NCBI GenBank assembly: GCA_050951725.1
Contig: JBMNJO010000024.1
Coordinates: 310,001 to 374,000, forward strand
Length of the DNA stretch: 64,000 nt
Reading direction: 5' to 3'
From: DTU052 sp050951725
GTDB taxonomy: Bacteria; Bacillota; Syntrophomonadia; Syntrophomonadales; DTU052
Position numbers and translations under genes: made by a program. Each line of letters begins with the position of its first letter. Position 1 is the stretch's first letter. The notes beneath the pieces are model-generated. The model ran no database searches. It saw only the letters and a list, made by a program, of their open reading frames with translations, and was not told the origin of the DNA. Shown one piece after another: positions 24,772 through 33,769 of this stretch.

Positions 24772-26850
24772 ATGGGTGAAGCATTTTCGCTTGAAAAAAC
24801 AAGAAATATTGGTATAATGGCTCATATTGATGCGGGCAAGACCACAACGACGGAAAGGATACTTTTCTATACAGGCAGAGTACACAAAATTGGCGAAGTT
24901 GATAAAGGCACGGCTACCATGGACTGGATGGCCCAGGAACAGGAGCGTGGGATCACCATAACATCGGCGGCTACTACGTGTATGTGGAAAGGGTATCGTA
25001 TTAATATCATCGATACGCCCGGCCACGTGGACTTTACAGTTGAGGTAGAACGAGCCTTGCGGGTGCTTGACGGAGCCATTGCTATCTTTTGTGGGGTAGC
25101 TGGAGTTCAACCGCAGTCAGAGACTGTGTGGAGGCAGGCGGACAGGTATAAGGTTCCGCGTATAGCCTTCGTTAACAAGATGGACAGAGTTGGGGCCGAC
25201 TTTTATCGGGCCTACAACATGATTAACCGAGACCTCGGTAATAAAGCGGTTGCAATACAGCTGCCGATAGGAGCAGAAGACAGTTTCGAGGGTATACTGG
25301 ATCTTATACAATTGAAGGCGTTCATTCATCGTGATGAACTGGGTCTTGAAATCGAGGAGAGACCGCTATCACCCGGAGAGATGGAACTGGCCATGGAATG
25401 GCGGGGTGATCTGATAGAACGTATGGCGGAGCTGGATGAAGAAATACTAAACCTGTATCTGGAGGAACAGCCAATAGACAACCAGCAGATTAAGCGTTGT
25501 CTTCGCAGGCTTACCCTGAGTAACCAGGTGGTTCCAATTCTATGTGGGTCATCGTTCAGGAACAAGGGCGTGCAACTTCTCTTGGATGCAGTGGTTGATT
25601 ACCTGCCTTCGCCGTCCGAGGTGCCGGTGGCGGTTGGTATAGACCCCCGCACCGAAGAGAACGTGGTACGCCGTAGTGATGCTTCAGAGCCCTTGAGTGC
25701 CCTGGCCTTTAAGATAGTGGTGGATCCGTATGTCGGGAAACTCACCTATTTCAGGGTATATTCGGGATCGTTAAAAGCGGGAAATGTGGCATTCAATGCC
25801 AGAACACAAAAACGCGAGCGTGTTAGCCGAATACTCCGAATGCATGCCAATCACCGGGAAGAAGTGGATATTGCTTATGCTGGTGATATTGTAGCAGGGG
25901 TGGGGCTGAAGGAAACCGTAACTGGTGATACCCTCTGTACGGAAGCTAACCCGATTCTGTTAGAGGCCATGACGTTTCCTGAACCTGTAATCTCAGTAGC
26001 CATAGAACCACGCACCAAGGAAGATGAGGATAAAATTGGTGAGGCTCTGGGACGGTTGGGTGAAGAAGATCCGACTTTTAAGACCCAAATCAATCCGGAA
26101 ACCGGTCAGACGATAATCAAGGGAATGGGAGAACTTCATCTGGAGGTTATAACCGACCGTCTGCTCCGGGAGTTTAAAGTGAATGCCAAGGTGGGCAAAC
26201 CTCAGGTAGCATATAAGGAAACCGTGAAGGGTAAGGCTAAGGCTGAAGGCAAGTTTGTTCGACAGACGGGGGGACGCGGCCATTATGGTCATGTAATCCT
26301 GCAGATTAAACCCTTACCCGAAGGACAGGGATTTGTATTCAAAGACGAGACCAATAATACGGTTATCCCGCGCGAGTTTGCCTCTGCCGTTGAAAACGGT
26401 ATCCGTGAGTCGTTGCAGGCCGGGATTATTGCGGGTTACCCGGTGGTGGACATTGAGATCCGTTTGTTGGGAGGATCATTTCACGAGACTGACTCCTCCG
26501 AAGGCGCTTTCAAGATGGCAGCCGCTTTGGGCTTTAAGGAGGTCATGGGTCTGGCCCAACCGGTGCTGCTTGAACCCGTAATGGACCTGGAAATTCAGGT
26601 GCCTGAGGAATACACCGGAGACGTGATTGGTGATCTTAACGGTCGTAGAGGCAGAGTTGCGGGTATGGAAGAGAATCAGGGGATTAGAGTTATTAAGGGA
26701 ATGGTACCCCTGTCAGAGATGTTTGGGTATGCAACTGATCTTCGCTCCATAACCCAGGGGCGTGGTACATTCAGTATGCAGCTTCTGAACTATGAAGAGG
26801 TACCCGAGTATAAAGCCAAGGAAATCGTGGCCAAAAGATATGGCCTTTAA
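24772..26850 (+). CDS. fusA: Elongation factor G
   Basis: Translocase GTPase of 692 residues. Domain I shows AHIDAGKTTTTERILFYTG (P loop), DTPGHVDFTVEVERALRVLDGAI (G3) and NKMDRVGADF (G4). Domains III-V follow with GMGELHLEV, QTGGRGHYGHV and GGSFHETDSSEGAF. It is of the ordinary translocase type, and lies between rpsG and tuf copy 2 in the classical str operon order. Confidence 0.97.
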   Translation: MGEAFSLEKTRNIGIMAHIDAGKTTTTERILFYTGRVHKIGEVDKGTATMDWMAQEQERGITITSAATTCMWKGYRINIIDTPGHVDFTVEVERALRVLDGAIAIFCGVAGVQPQSETVWRQADRYKVPRIAFVNKMDRVGADFYRAYNMINRDLGNKAVAIQLPIGAEDSFEGILDLIQLKAFIHRDELGLEIEERPLSPGEMELAMEWRGDLIERMAELDEEILNLYLEEQPIDNQQIKRCLRRLTLSNQVVPILCGSSFRNKGVQLLLDAVVDYLPSPSEVPVAVGIDPRTEENVVRRSDASEPLSALAFKIVVDPYVGKLTYFRVYSGSLKAGNVAFNARTQKRERVSRILRMHANHREEVDIAYAGDIVAGVGLKETVTGDTLCTEANPILLEAMTFPEPVISVAIEPRTKEDEDKIGEALGRLGEEDPTFKTQINPETGQTIIKGMGELHLEVITDRLLREFKVNAKVGKPQVAYKETVKGKAKAEGKFVRQTGGRGHYGHVILQIKPLPEGQGFVFKDETNNTVIPREFASAVENGIRESLQAGIIAGYPVVDIEIRLLGGSFHETDSSEGAFKMAAALGFKEVMGLAQPVLLEPVMDLEIQVPEEYTGDVIGDLNGRRGRVAGMEENQGIRVIKGMVPLSEMFGYATDLRSITQGRGTFSMQLLNYEEVPEYKAKEIVAKRYGL

Positions 26851-26888
26851 AACATTTTCAAAAGACTGAAAGGAAAGGTGAGCAGGTA

Positions 26889-28091
26889 ATGGCAAAGCAG
26901 AAATATGAAAGGACTAAACCGCACGTAAACATAGGTACCGTCGGTCACGTAGACCACGGCAAGACAACCCTGACCGCAGCGATAACCCTTACTTTGTCTA
27001 CGAAAGGAAGCGCCAAAGCTACCTCTTATGAAGAGATTGACAAGGCCCCCGAAGAAAGAGAAAGAGGAATAACCATCAACACCTCCCACGTGGAATATGA
27101 GACTGAGCATCGGCACTATGCCCACGTGGACTGCCCGGGGCACGCTGACTACATCAAGAACATGATAACCGGAGCGGCCCAGATGGACGGAGCCATCCTG
27201 GTGGTATCATCCGCTGATGGTCCTATGCCTCAGACCCGGGAACACATCGTTCTGGCCCGGCAGGTTGGTGTACCCTATATCGTTGTATTCATGAACAAAA
27301 CCGACATGGTCGATGATGAAGAGCTCCTCGAACTGGTCGAAATGGAAGTAAGAGACCTCTTGAATGAATACGAGTTTCCCGGAGATGACGTCCCGGTTAT
27401 CCAGGGTTCAGCCCTTAAAGCTCTGCAATGCGGCTGCGGGGGGCGGGAATGCCCTAACTGTAAGGCCATATGGGAACTGATGGATGCGGTGGACGAATAT
27501 GTACCAATGCCGGAGAGGGCTGTAGACAAGCCTTTCCTGATGCCGATCGAGGACGTATTCACCATCACCGGCAGAGGCACCGTAACCACCGGCAGGGTAG
27601 AAAGAGGCCAGGTCAAGGTAGGAGACGAAGTGGAGATTGTAGGGATGAGAGACGCCACCCGCAAAACAGTCTGCACTGGAGTCGAGATGTTCAGAAAGCT
27701 CCTCGACTATGCTCAGGCTGGAGACAACATCGGCACCCTTCTCCGCGGGGTAGACCGTCGCGAAGTCGAGCGGGGAATGGTACTGGCCAAGCCCGGTTCC
27801 ATCAAGCCGCATGTTAATTTTAACGCCGAAGTATACGTGCTGACCAAAGAAGAAGGTGGCAGACATACCCCGTTCTTTCCGGGATACCGGCCGCAATTCT
27901 ATTTCCGCACCACTGACGTAACCGGAGTAATCACTCTGCCCGAAGGAGTAGAGATGGTAATGCCGGGCGACAACATCCAGATGGCGATCGAACTGATAAC
28001 TCCCATAGCCATAGAAGAGGGGTTAAGGTTTGCGATCCGTGAAGGTGGAAGAACTGTAGGTGCCGGAGTAGTTACCGGAATCAGCGAATAG
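26889..28091 (+). CDS. tuf: Elongation factor Tu, copy 2
   Basis: Second EF-Tu gene, in the str operon position. By my reading it differs from copy 1 at 14 of 1203 bases and three residues (Val for Ile in GTVGHVDHG, Ser for Ala in VVSSADG, Met for Leu in YVPMPERA). It carries the same cysteine-rich insertion, CGCGGRECPNC. The flanks are unrelated, so the match stops at the gene ends, which points to gene conversion keeping the two alike. Confidence 0.97.
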   Translation: MAKQKYERTKPHVNIGTVGHVDHGKTTLTAAITLTLSTKGSAKATSYEEIDKAPEERERGITINTSHVEYETEHRHYAHVDCPGHADYIKNMITGAAQMDGAILVVSSADGPMPQTREHIVLARQVGVPYIVVFMNKTDMVDDEELLELVEMEVRDLLNEYEFPGDDVPVIQGSALKALQCGCGGRECPNCKAIWELMDAVDEYVPMPERAVDKPFLMPIEDVFTITGRGTVTTGRVERGQVKVGDEVEIVGMRDATRKTVCTGVEMFRKLLDYAQAGDNIGTLLRGVDRREVERGMVLAKPGSIKPHVNFNAEVYVLTKEEGGRHTPFFPGYRPQFYFRTTDVTGVITLPEGVEMVMPGDNIQMAIELITPIAIEEGLRFAIREGGRTVGAGVVTGISE

Positions 28092-28325
28092 TATACGGAA
28101 CAACGGATGCACTGTCAGGAGTTCCGGCACGGGCTGTAAAGACTTACGGGGATATTGCTTGGTTGGTTAGTAGTGCTGGAATGAAGTTGGTCCTCAGGCT
28201 AAGACCACAACATTCCAGGGGAAAGAAACGGATCGAGTGGAGTATAGACAAGGAAGAAAGGGCAATTGTCCCTTTCTCCTTAGTACGCCCGGAGCCGTGT
28301 ACATGACAGGAGTTTTAAGGAGGGG
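28092..28325 (+). promoter_or_regulatory. Structured leader of the S10 operon
   Basis: This 242-base gap between tuf and rpsJ has no reading frame of note. It holds three stems: CGGAAC (28096-28101) with GTTCCG (28121-28126); a long hairpin, CTGGAATG (28176-28183) with CATTCCAG (28211-28218), continued inside by GT-GGTC/GACCAC around a bulged T; and AGAAAGGG (28255-28262) with CCCTTTCT (28270-28277). CTCCTTA (28276-28282), at the edge of the third stem, can instead pair with TAAGGAG (28316-28322), which is the rpsJ ribosome binding site. The two pairings exclude each other. No clear sigma-A promoter is seen. Confidence 0.6.
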
Positions 28326-28333
28326 ACCATTAG

Positions 28334-28645
28334 GTGAAAGGTCAGCAAAAAGTCAGAATTAGATTGAAAGCATTTGATCATAAACTGCTGGACCAGTCAG
28401 CCCAAAAAATCGTGGATACCGCCAAAAAGAATGGATCTGAGGTTTCAGGACCGGTACCGCTTCCGACTGAGAGGAGTGTTTATACCATTCTGAGGTCACC
28501 ACACGTGAATAAGGATTCCAGGGAACAGTTTGAGATGAGGACCCACAAACGGTTAATAGATATATTAGATCCCAATCCGAAAACCATAGATGCCCTCATG
28601 CACCTGGACCTGCCTTCCGGTGTAGACATAGAGATTAAACTCTAA
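28334..28645 (+). CDS. rpsJ: 30S ribosomal protein S10
   Basis: First gene of the S10 cluster; also the NusE partner of NusB in antitermination. The 103 residues include VRIRLKAFDHKLLDQS, SGPVPLPTERSVYTILRSPHVNKDSREQFE and RTHKRLIDI. It starts at GTG 28334, 8 bases after AAGGAGGGG. Access of ribosomes to this site may depend on the leader fold. Confidence 0.97.
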   Translation: MKGQQKVRIRLKAFDHKLLDQSAQKIVDTAKKNGSEVSGPVPLPTERSVYTILRSPHVNKDSREQFEMRTHKRLIDILDPNPKTIDALMHLDLPSGVDIEIKL

Positions 28646-28683
28646 GCCAGGGATTATGGAAGCTGATTTAGGAGGGAGAAAAG

Positions 28684-29322
28684 GTGTTAAGAGCAGTCGA
28701 GAAGGGACTTCTAGCCAGGAAGGTAGGAATGACTCAGGTTTTCACCGATGATGGCCAGGCAATGGCTGTTACTGTTATCGAAGCCGGTCCCTGTGTTGTA
28801 GTGAAGAAAAAAACCCCGGAAACTGACGGCTACAATGCGATTCAGGTGGGGTTTGCAGGAGTAAAGGACAAAAAAGTTAACCGTCCTGACCGGGGACAGT
28901 TTAACAAAGCCCAGGTTAAACCTACCAGATGGTTAAGAGAATTCAGAGTTGAAGATGCGAATCAATATGAGATCGGACAGGAAATCAAGGCCGATCTGTT
29001 TCAGGAAGGTGACTTGATAGATGTCACCGGAGTTTCCAAAGGTAAGGGTTTTGCAGGCGGTATTAAACGCCATAATTTCCGTCGTGGGCCGATGGGACAC
29101 GGATCCAAGTATCACCGCCGTCCAGGTTCACTCGGCGCCAAAGGGCCGGCCCGAGTTTTCAAAGGCCGGAAGATGCCTGGCAGGTTAGGCGGAGAGAGAG
29201 TCACGGTACAGAAACTCAAGATAGTAAAGGTATACCCGGAGAAGAATATCATCCTGGTTAAGGGTGCAGTACCGGGTCCTCGCAAGGGCCTGCTTTCAAT
29301 AAAGAATTCAGTGAAGGCATAG
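28684..29322 (+). CDS. rplC: 50S ribosomal protein L3
   Basis: Binds near the peptidyl-transferase centre. It has the LLARKVGMTQVFTDDG beginning, the long-loop GVSKGKGFAGGIKRHNFRRGPMGHGSKYHRRPGS and GRKMPGRLGGERVTVQ. It is 212 residues. GTG 28684 has GGAGGGAGAAAAG directly upstream. Confidence 0.97.
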   Translation: MLRAVEKGLLARKVGMTQVFTDDGQAMAVTVIEAGPCVVVKKKTPETDGYNAIQVGFAGVKDKKVNRPDRGQFNKAQVKPTRWLREFRVEDANQYEIGQEIKADLFQEGDLIDVTGVSKGKGFAGGIKRHNFRRGPMGHGSKYHRRPGSLGAKGPARVFKGRKMPGRLGGERVTVQKLKIVKVYPEKNIILVKGAVPGPRKGLLSIKNSVKA

Positions 29323-29342
29323 GGTGAAGGAGGTTTACTATC

Positions 29343-29966
29343 ATGCCTAAGGTAGCAGTATTCAATATGGCAGGAGCCCAGGTTGGTGAAATAGACTTAA
29401 GTGACAGTGTTTTTGGGATAGAACCTAACGAGGCTGTAATTCACCAGGTTGTAAAGGCTCAACTGGCCAATCGGCGGGTAGGGACCGCCTCCACCAGGAC
29501 CCGTGGAGATGTCAGGGGTGGTGGAAGAAAGCCCTGGCGCCAAAAAGGTACGGGCCGGGCACGGGTTGGCAGCCGGCGCTCCCCGATATGGCGGGGTGGA
29601 GGCACGGTATTTGGACCCCATCCGCGCGATTATTCAATTAGACTGCCAAAGAAAGTCAGGAGATTGGCCTTAAAATCCGTGTTGTCCGGGAAACTCAACA
29701 GCAGCGATATTGTGGTTGTGGAGGAATTAAGCTTTGAGGAGCCCAAAACCCGGCGTATGATTGAGGTCCTGGATGCTCTGAACGTCGTGGAGAAGGCTCT
29801 GGTGGTTACCGCTGATGGCGATATCAATGTTGCGAAGTCAGCCCGGAACATTCCAGGGGTAAAGCCGGTTAGAGCCGATTTCATGAATGTCTATGATCTT
29901 TTGGCCTACGACAAGCTGGTGATAACCAAAGATGCCGTGGCCAAGGTAGAGGAGGTTTACGGTTGA
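29343..29966 (+). CDS. rplD: 50S ribosomal protein L4
   Basis: Lines the exit tunnel. The extended loop is seen as RRVGTASTRTRGDVRGGGRKPWRQKGTGRARVGSRRSP(I)WRGGG, followed by the Rossmann-like domain. It is 207 residues. GGAGG precedes ATG 29343. In gamma-proteobacteria L4 represses this operon; no such site is recognised here. Confidence 0.97.
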   Translation: MPKVAVFNMAGAQVGEIDLSDSVFGIEPNEAVIHQVVKAQLANRRVGTASTRTRGDVRGGGRKPWRQKGTGRARVGSRRSPIWRGGGTVFGPHPRDYSIRLPKKVRRLALKSVLSGKLNSSDIVVVEELSFEEPKTRRMIEVLDALNVVEKALVVTADGDINVAKSARNIPGVKPVRADFMNVYDLLAYDKLVITKDAVAKVEEVYG

Positions 29967-30256
29967 TGCCCAAAGAAGCTCGAGATATCATCATCAAGCC
30001 GGTAGTAACAGAAAAGACCATGAACCTGCTGGCGGATAACAAGTATACCTTTTTGGTTGACAAACGAGCGAACAAGGTTGAGATTAAAAAGGCCGTAGAA
30101 GAGATATTCAAGGTTAAGGTGGACAGCGTAACCACCATGAATGTGCAGGGCAAGATGAAGAGAATGGGGCGCTTTGAAGGCCGTAGGCCCAGTCGCAAAA
30201 AGGCTGTAGTCTCCCTGAAGCCCGGTCACAGGATTACACTCTTCGAGGGAATGTAA
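29966..30256 (+). CDS. rplW: 50S ribosomal protein L23
   Basis: Sits at the tunnel exit and contacts SRP and trigger factor. It reads MPKEARDIIIKPVVTEKTMNLLADNKYTFLVD with the RRPSRKKAVVSLKPGHRI tail; 96 residues. The ATG at 29966 shares one base with the rplD stop (TGATG), giving translational coupling. A TTG one codon earlier is possible but less likely. Confidence 0.95.
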   Translation: MPKEARDIIIKPVVTEKTMNLLADNKYTFLVDKRANKVEIKKAVEEIFKVKVDSVTTMNVQGKMKRMGRFEGRRPSRKKAVVSLKPGHRITLFEGM

Positions 30257-30285
30257 CCCTTAAGGCACCTAAGGAGGAATCAAAA

Positions 30286-31110
30286 GTGGGCATTAAGAAA
30301 TTCAAGCCAACATCACCGGGCAAACGGCAGATGACAGTCCTGAGTTATGAGGAACTGACCAAGAAAGAACCAGAGAAAAGTCTGTTAGCGCCTCTTAACA
30401 AAAAGGCGGGAAGAAATGCCAATGGACGTATTACGGTACGACACCGGGGTGGTGGGCATAAGCGCCGTTACCGGGTAATTGATTTTAAACGCAAAAAGGA
30501 TGGAGTTCCGGCCAAGGTAGCCGCAATCGAATACGATCCTAACCGGTCCGCCAACATAGCTTTGCTTCACTACCTTGATGGTGAAAAGAGTTATATCCTG
30601 GCCCCTAACGGTTTAAAAGTCGGACACCAGGTCATGTCAGGACCAGACGCCGATATCAAGGTAGGAAATGCACTGCCGCTGGTCAACATTCCCGTCGGTA
30701 CCCTGATACACAATATTGAGCTCAAACCCGGAAAGGGCGGTCAGATTGTTCGCTCGGCCGGGGGAGTTGCCCAGCTCATGGCTAAAGAAGGAAACTACGC
30801 TCATATACGGTTACCTTCTGGAGAAGTGAGATTGGTTCATATAAAATGCCGGGCAACCATCGGGCAGATCGGGAACCTTGATTATGAGAATGTGTCTGTA
30901 GGCAAGGCCGGGCGGAATCGCTGGAAAGGCTTTCGTCCTACGGTTAGGGGATCAGTTATGAACCCGGTTGATCATCCCCATGGCGGGGGAGAAGGCCGGG
31001 CTCCGGTTGGCAGAAAATACCCGGTTTCGCCCTGGGGCAAGATCGCCATCGGCGGCAGAACCAGGAAAAAGAAACCGTCAGATAATATGATAGTCAAGAA
31101 ACGCAAGTAG
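30286..31110 (+). CDS. rplB: 50S ribosomal protein L2
   Basis: Core 23S rRNA binder needed for subunit association. It includes KFKPTSPGKRQMTVL, GRNANGRITVRHRGGGHKRRYR, and the highly conserved GRAPVGRKYPVSPWG with VMNPVDHPHGGGEG before it. It is 274 residues. GTG 30286 follows AAGGAGG. Confidence 0.97.
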   Translation: MGIKKFKPTSPGKRQMTVLSYEELTKKEPEKSLLAPLNKKAGRNANGRITVRHRGGGHKRRYRVIDFKRKKDGVPAKVAAIEYDPNRSANIALLHYLDGEKSYILAPNGLKVGHQVMSGPDADIKVGNALPLVNIPVGTLIHNIELKPGKGGQIVRSAGGVAQLMAKEGNYAHIRLPSGEVRLVHIKCRATIGQIGNLDYENVSVGKAGRNRWKGFRPTVRGSVMNPVDHPHGGGEGRAPVGRKYPVSPWGKIAIGGRTRKKKPSDNMIVKKRK

Positions 31111-31136
31111 CTCTGAAAGGGAGGTTACAAGCTGGA

Positions 31137-31421
31137 ATGGGCAGATCTGTTAAAAAAGGTCCCTATTGCGACGAAAAACTGCTAAAAAGGGTCGAACTCA
31201 TGAACGATAAAGGTGAGAAGCGCGTTATCAAAACCTGGTCTCGCCGTTCCACCATCATGCCTCAGATGATCGGGCACACACTGGCTGTACACGATGGCCG
31301 CAAGCATATCCCGGTTTATGTAACCGAGGACATGATAGGGCACAAACTGGGGGAATTTGCTCCCACCAGAACCTATCGAGGACATGCTGGGAAATCGGAA
31401 AAGACCAGTAGAAGGCACTGA
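31137..31421 (+). CDS. rpsS: 30S ribosomal protein S19
   Basis: Head protein of the small subunit. It reads MGRSVKKGPYCDEKLLKRVE, then WSRRSTIMPQMIGHTLAVHDGRKHIPVYVTEDMIGHKLGEFAPTRT, in 94 residues. A GGGAGGTTAC ribosome binding site lies before ATG 31137. Confidence 0.97.
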   Translation: MGRSVKKGPYCDEKLLKRVELMNDKGEKRVIKTWSRRSTIMPQMIGHTLAVHDGRKHIPVYVTEDMIGHKLGEFAPTRTYRGHAGKSEKTSRRH

Positions 31422-31435
31422 GGGGAGGTATTGGT

Positions 31436-31771
31436 GTGCAGGCACGAGCGATAGCTAGGTATATAAGAGTATCTCCGTTCAAGGCCCGGCAGGTTGCGGA
31501 TCTAATCCGGGGCAAGGATGTACGCGAGGCAAGAGCGATTCTTAGGTATACCAACAAAAAGGCAGCTCCGTTGATAGTGAAAGTGATGAATTCGGCAGTA
31601 GCTAACGCCGAACACAATTTTGACATGGATTCTGACGACCTGTATGTATCAGAGATCTATGTTGATGAGGGACCCAGCTTAAAGAGAATTAAACCCAGGG
31701 CCTACGGTAGGGGTGACATGATCAAGCATCGCACCAGTCACATAACCGTAGTGGTCAAAGAAAGGGCGTGA
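31436..31771 (+). CDS. rplV: 50S ribosomal protein L22
   Basis: Its beta-hairpin reaches the tunnel constriction. The motifs are ARYIRVSPFKARQVADLIRG, NSAVANAEHNF and the hairpin RIKPRAYGRGDMIKHRTSHITVVV. It is 111 residues. GTG 31436 follows GAGGGGAGGTATTG by a few bases. Confidence 0.96.
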   Translation: MQARAIARYIRVSPFKARQVADLIRGKDVREARAILRYTNKKAAPLIVKVMNSAVANAEHNFDMDSDDLYVSEIYVDEGPSLKRIKPRAYGRGDMIKHRTSHITVVVKERA

Positions 31772-31775
31772 TTTA

Positions 31776-32450
31776 GTGGGGCAGAAGGTTCACCCCAAGG
31801 GTTTTAGAATAGGAGTTACCAGAGACTGGGATTCACGCTGGTATGCAGACCGGGATTTTACCGAACTCCTTCATGAGGACTATAAGATACGCAAGTTTAT
31901 CAAGGAAAGGTTTTACGCCGCAGGGGTCTCCACAGTTGAGATCGAAAGAACCGGTAACAGGGTCAAGGTTTCGATCAACACCGCCAAACCTGGTATACTG
32001 ATTGGTCGCGGTGGAACCGAGGTTGAAAAACTAAAGGTAGAATTAGCCAAGTTGACCGGCAAGAATGTAAACGTCAATATTGTTGAGATCAAACGGCCGG
32101 AACTGGACGCCCAGATCGTTGCCGAGAACGTGGCTACTTCGCTGGAAAGAAGAATCGCCTTCCGGCGGGCGATGCGTCAGGCAGTAGGGCGGACCATGCG
32201 TGCAGGAGCTAAAGGTATGAGAATAGCAGTATCCGGGCGCCTTGGCGGGGCTGAAATAGCTCGTACCGAGTGGCAGGCCGAGGGTAGAGTACCCCTGCAT
32301 ACACTTAGAGCCGACATCGATTATGGTTTTGCGGAAGCTAACACCACTTACGGTAAGATTGGCGTAAAAGTCTGGATTAACCGTGGTGAGGTTATGGCGC
32401 AGCCCAAACGCAGGCCTCCGGTGAAGGCTGGAGGGGAGGAACAAAAATAA
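31776..32450 (+). CDS. rpsC: 30S ribosomal protein S3
   Basis: Part of the mRNA entry channel. It starts MGQKVHPKGFRIGVTRDWDS, has the KH domain with GILIGRGGTEVEKL, and a C-terminal domain with GRLGGAEIARTEWQAEGRVPLHTLRADIDYG. It is 224 residues. GTG 31776 comes 4 bases after rplV; the last base of its stop is the first base of the rplP start. Confidence 0.97.
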   Translation: MGQKVHPKGFRIGVTRDWDSRWYADRDFTELLHEDYKIRKFIKERFYAAGVSTVEIERTGNRVKVSINTAKPGILIGRGGTEVEKLKVELAKLTGKNVNVNIVEIKRPELDAQIVAENVATSLERRIAFRRAMRQAVGRTMRAGAKGMRIAVSGRLGGAEIARTEWQAEGRVPLHTLRADIDYGFAEANTTYGKIGVKVWINRGEVMAQPKRRPPVKAGGEEQK

Positions 32451-32884
32451 TGCTTATTCCCAAGCGAGTGAAATATAGAAGGCAACACAGGCCATTCATA
32501 AAAGGTGAAGCTACCAAGGGCAATGTTGTAACCTATGGTGAATATGGCCTTCAGGCCCTGGACCCAGGTTGGATTACCAACCGCCAGATAGAAGCGGCTC
32601 GTATTGCCATTACCCGCTATGTGAAACGTGGGGGTAAGGTTTGGATTAAGATATTCCCTGACCGGCCATTGACAGCGAAGCCGGCAGAAACCCGTATGGG
32701 TAAAGGTAAGGGCTCCCCTGAACACTGGGTAGCACCGGTTAAACCTGGTCGGGTTATGTTTGAACTGGCTGGAGTAAGTGAAGAGGTAGCTAAGGAAGCC
32801 ATGAGATTGGCAGCCCACAAACTACCGGTCAGATGCCGGTTTATTAAAAGAGACGAAATGGGTGGTGAGGCTGGTGAAGGCTAA
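32450..32884 (+). CDS. rplP: 50S ribosomal protein L16
   Basis: Contacts A-site tRNA on the large subunit. It shows MLIPKRVKYRRQHRP, the GKVWIKIFPDRPLTAKPAETRMGKGKGSPEHWVAPVKPGR block and the AHKLPV tail. It is 144 residues. ATG overlaps the rpsC stop by one base. Confidence 0.97.
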   Translation: MLIPKRVKYRRQHRPFIKGEATKGNVVTYGEYGLQALDPGWITNRQIEAARIAITRYVKRGGKVWIKIFPDRPLTAKPAETRMGKGKGSPEHWVAPVKPGRVMFELAGVSEEVAKEAMRLAAHKLPVRCRFIKRDEMGGEAGEG

Positions 32885-33077
32885 GAAGATGGCGGAAATG
32901 ACCACTGAAGAACTGCAGAAGAAAGTTAGAGATTACAAAGATGAGCTATTCAATCTTAGATTTCAATTAGCCACCGGGCAGTTGGATAACCCCATGAGAC
33001 TCGGGGAGGTCCGCAAAAACATCGCCCGGGCCAAGACGGTGTTGAGACAGCGGGAAATTCAAGGACATAGGGCCTAG
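32874..33077 (+). CDS. rpmC: 50S ribosomal protein L29
   Basis: Two-helix protein at the tunnel exit. GTG 32874 gives MKAKKMAEMTTEELQKKVRDYKDELFNLRFQLATGQLDNPMRLGEVR, 67 residues, matching the family's usual length and MKAKELRE-type beginning. Two GTG codons 3 and 4 codons further upstream are also in frame but would extend it. It overlaps the end of rplP by 11 bases. Confidence 0.92.
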   Translation: MKAKKMAEMTTEELQKKVRDYKDELFNLRFQLATGQLDNPMRLGEVRKNIARAKTVLRQREIQGHRA

Positions 33078-33087
33078 AGGAGGTTGA

Positions 33088-33360
33088 ATGGTGACTGAGG
33101 ACAGGGTACAACGCCGGGTTAAAACTGGTCGTGTAGTCAGCAATAAGATGGAAAAAACCGTAACCGTGCGCATTGAGTCCGTGGTGCAGCACAGTCTATA
33201 CAAGAAGACCATTAGACGGAGCAAGAAATACAAAGCCCACGATGAGAATAACCAGTGCAGTATCGGGGATCTGGTTAAAATTATGGAAACCCGCCCCTTG
33301 AGCAAAGACAAGAGGTGGAGAGTAGTCGAGGTACTGGAGAAAGCCAAGACCTTACAATAG
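33088..33360 (+). CDS. rpsQ: 30S ribosomal protein S17
   Basis: OB-fold protein of the small subunit. It carries GRVVSNKMEKTVTVRIE, HSLYKKTIRRSKKYKAHDENNQCSIGDLVKIMETRPLSKDKRWRVVEV. It is 90 residues. GAGGAGGTTGA stands before ATG 33088. The first few residues (MVTEDRVQRR) are slightly longer than in many relatives. Confidence 0.96.
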   Translation: MVTEDRVQRRVKTGRVVSNKMEKTVTVRIESVVQHSLYKKTIRRSKKYKAHDENNQCSIGDLVKIMETRPLSKDKRWRVVEVLEKAKTLQ

Positions 33361-33383
33361 ATGGCTGAAAGGAGGTTGCCGCA

Positions 33384-33752
33384 GTGATCCAGCCTCAAAC
33401 GATGCTGCGTGTCGGCGACAATACAGGCGCAAAAAGAATTATGTGTATAAAGGTTTTGGGGGGATCCCTCCGAAGATATGCCACTGTTGGAGATGTCATT
33501 GTAGCTTCTGTGAAAGAGGCCGGTGTCGGGGGAGTAGTCAAAAAGGGTGACGTCGTTAAGGCGGTAGTAGTCCGCACCCGTAAAGAGATCCGTCGCCCTG
33601 ACGGTTCCTACATCAGATTCAGTGAGAATGCAGCAGTGATTATCGATGACAATAACAACCCGAAGGGTACCAGAATATTCGGACCGGTTGCCAGGGAATT
33701 AAGAGATCGCAACTTCATGAAGATAGTATCACTGGCCCCCGAAGTCTTGTAG
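33384..33752 (+). CDS. rplN: 50S ribosomal protein L14
   Basis: Intersubunit-bridge protein. It reads MIQPQTMLRVGDNTGAKRIMCIKVLGGS, has the GVVKKGDVVKAVVVRTRK centre and ends with VARELRDRNFMKIVSLAPEVL. It is 122 residues. GTG 33384 is preceded by AAAGGAGGTTGCCGCA. Confidence 0.97.
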   Translation: MIQPQTMLRVGDNTGAKRIMCIKVLGGSLRRYATVGDVIVASVKEAGVGGVVKKGDVVKAVVVRTRKEIRRPDGSYIRFSENAAVIIDDNNNPKGTRIFGPVARELRDRNFMKIVSLAPEVL

Positions 33753-33769
33753 AGCGGAGGTGAGTACTT

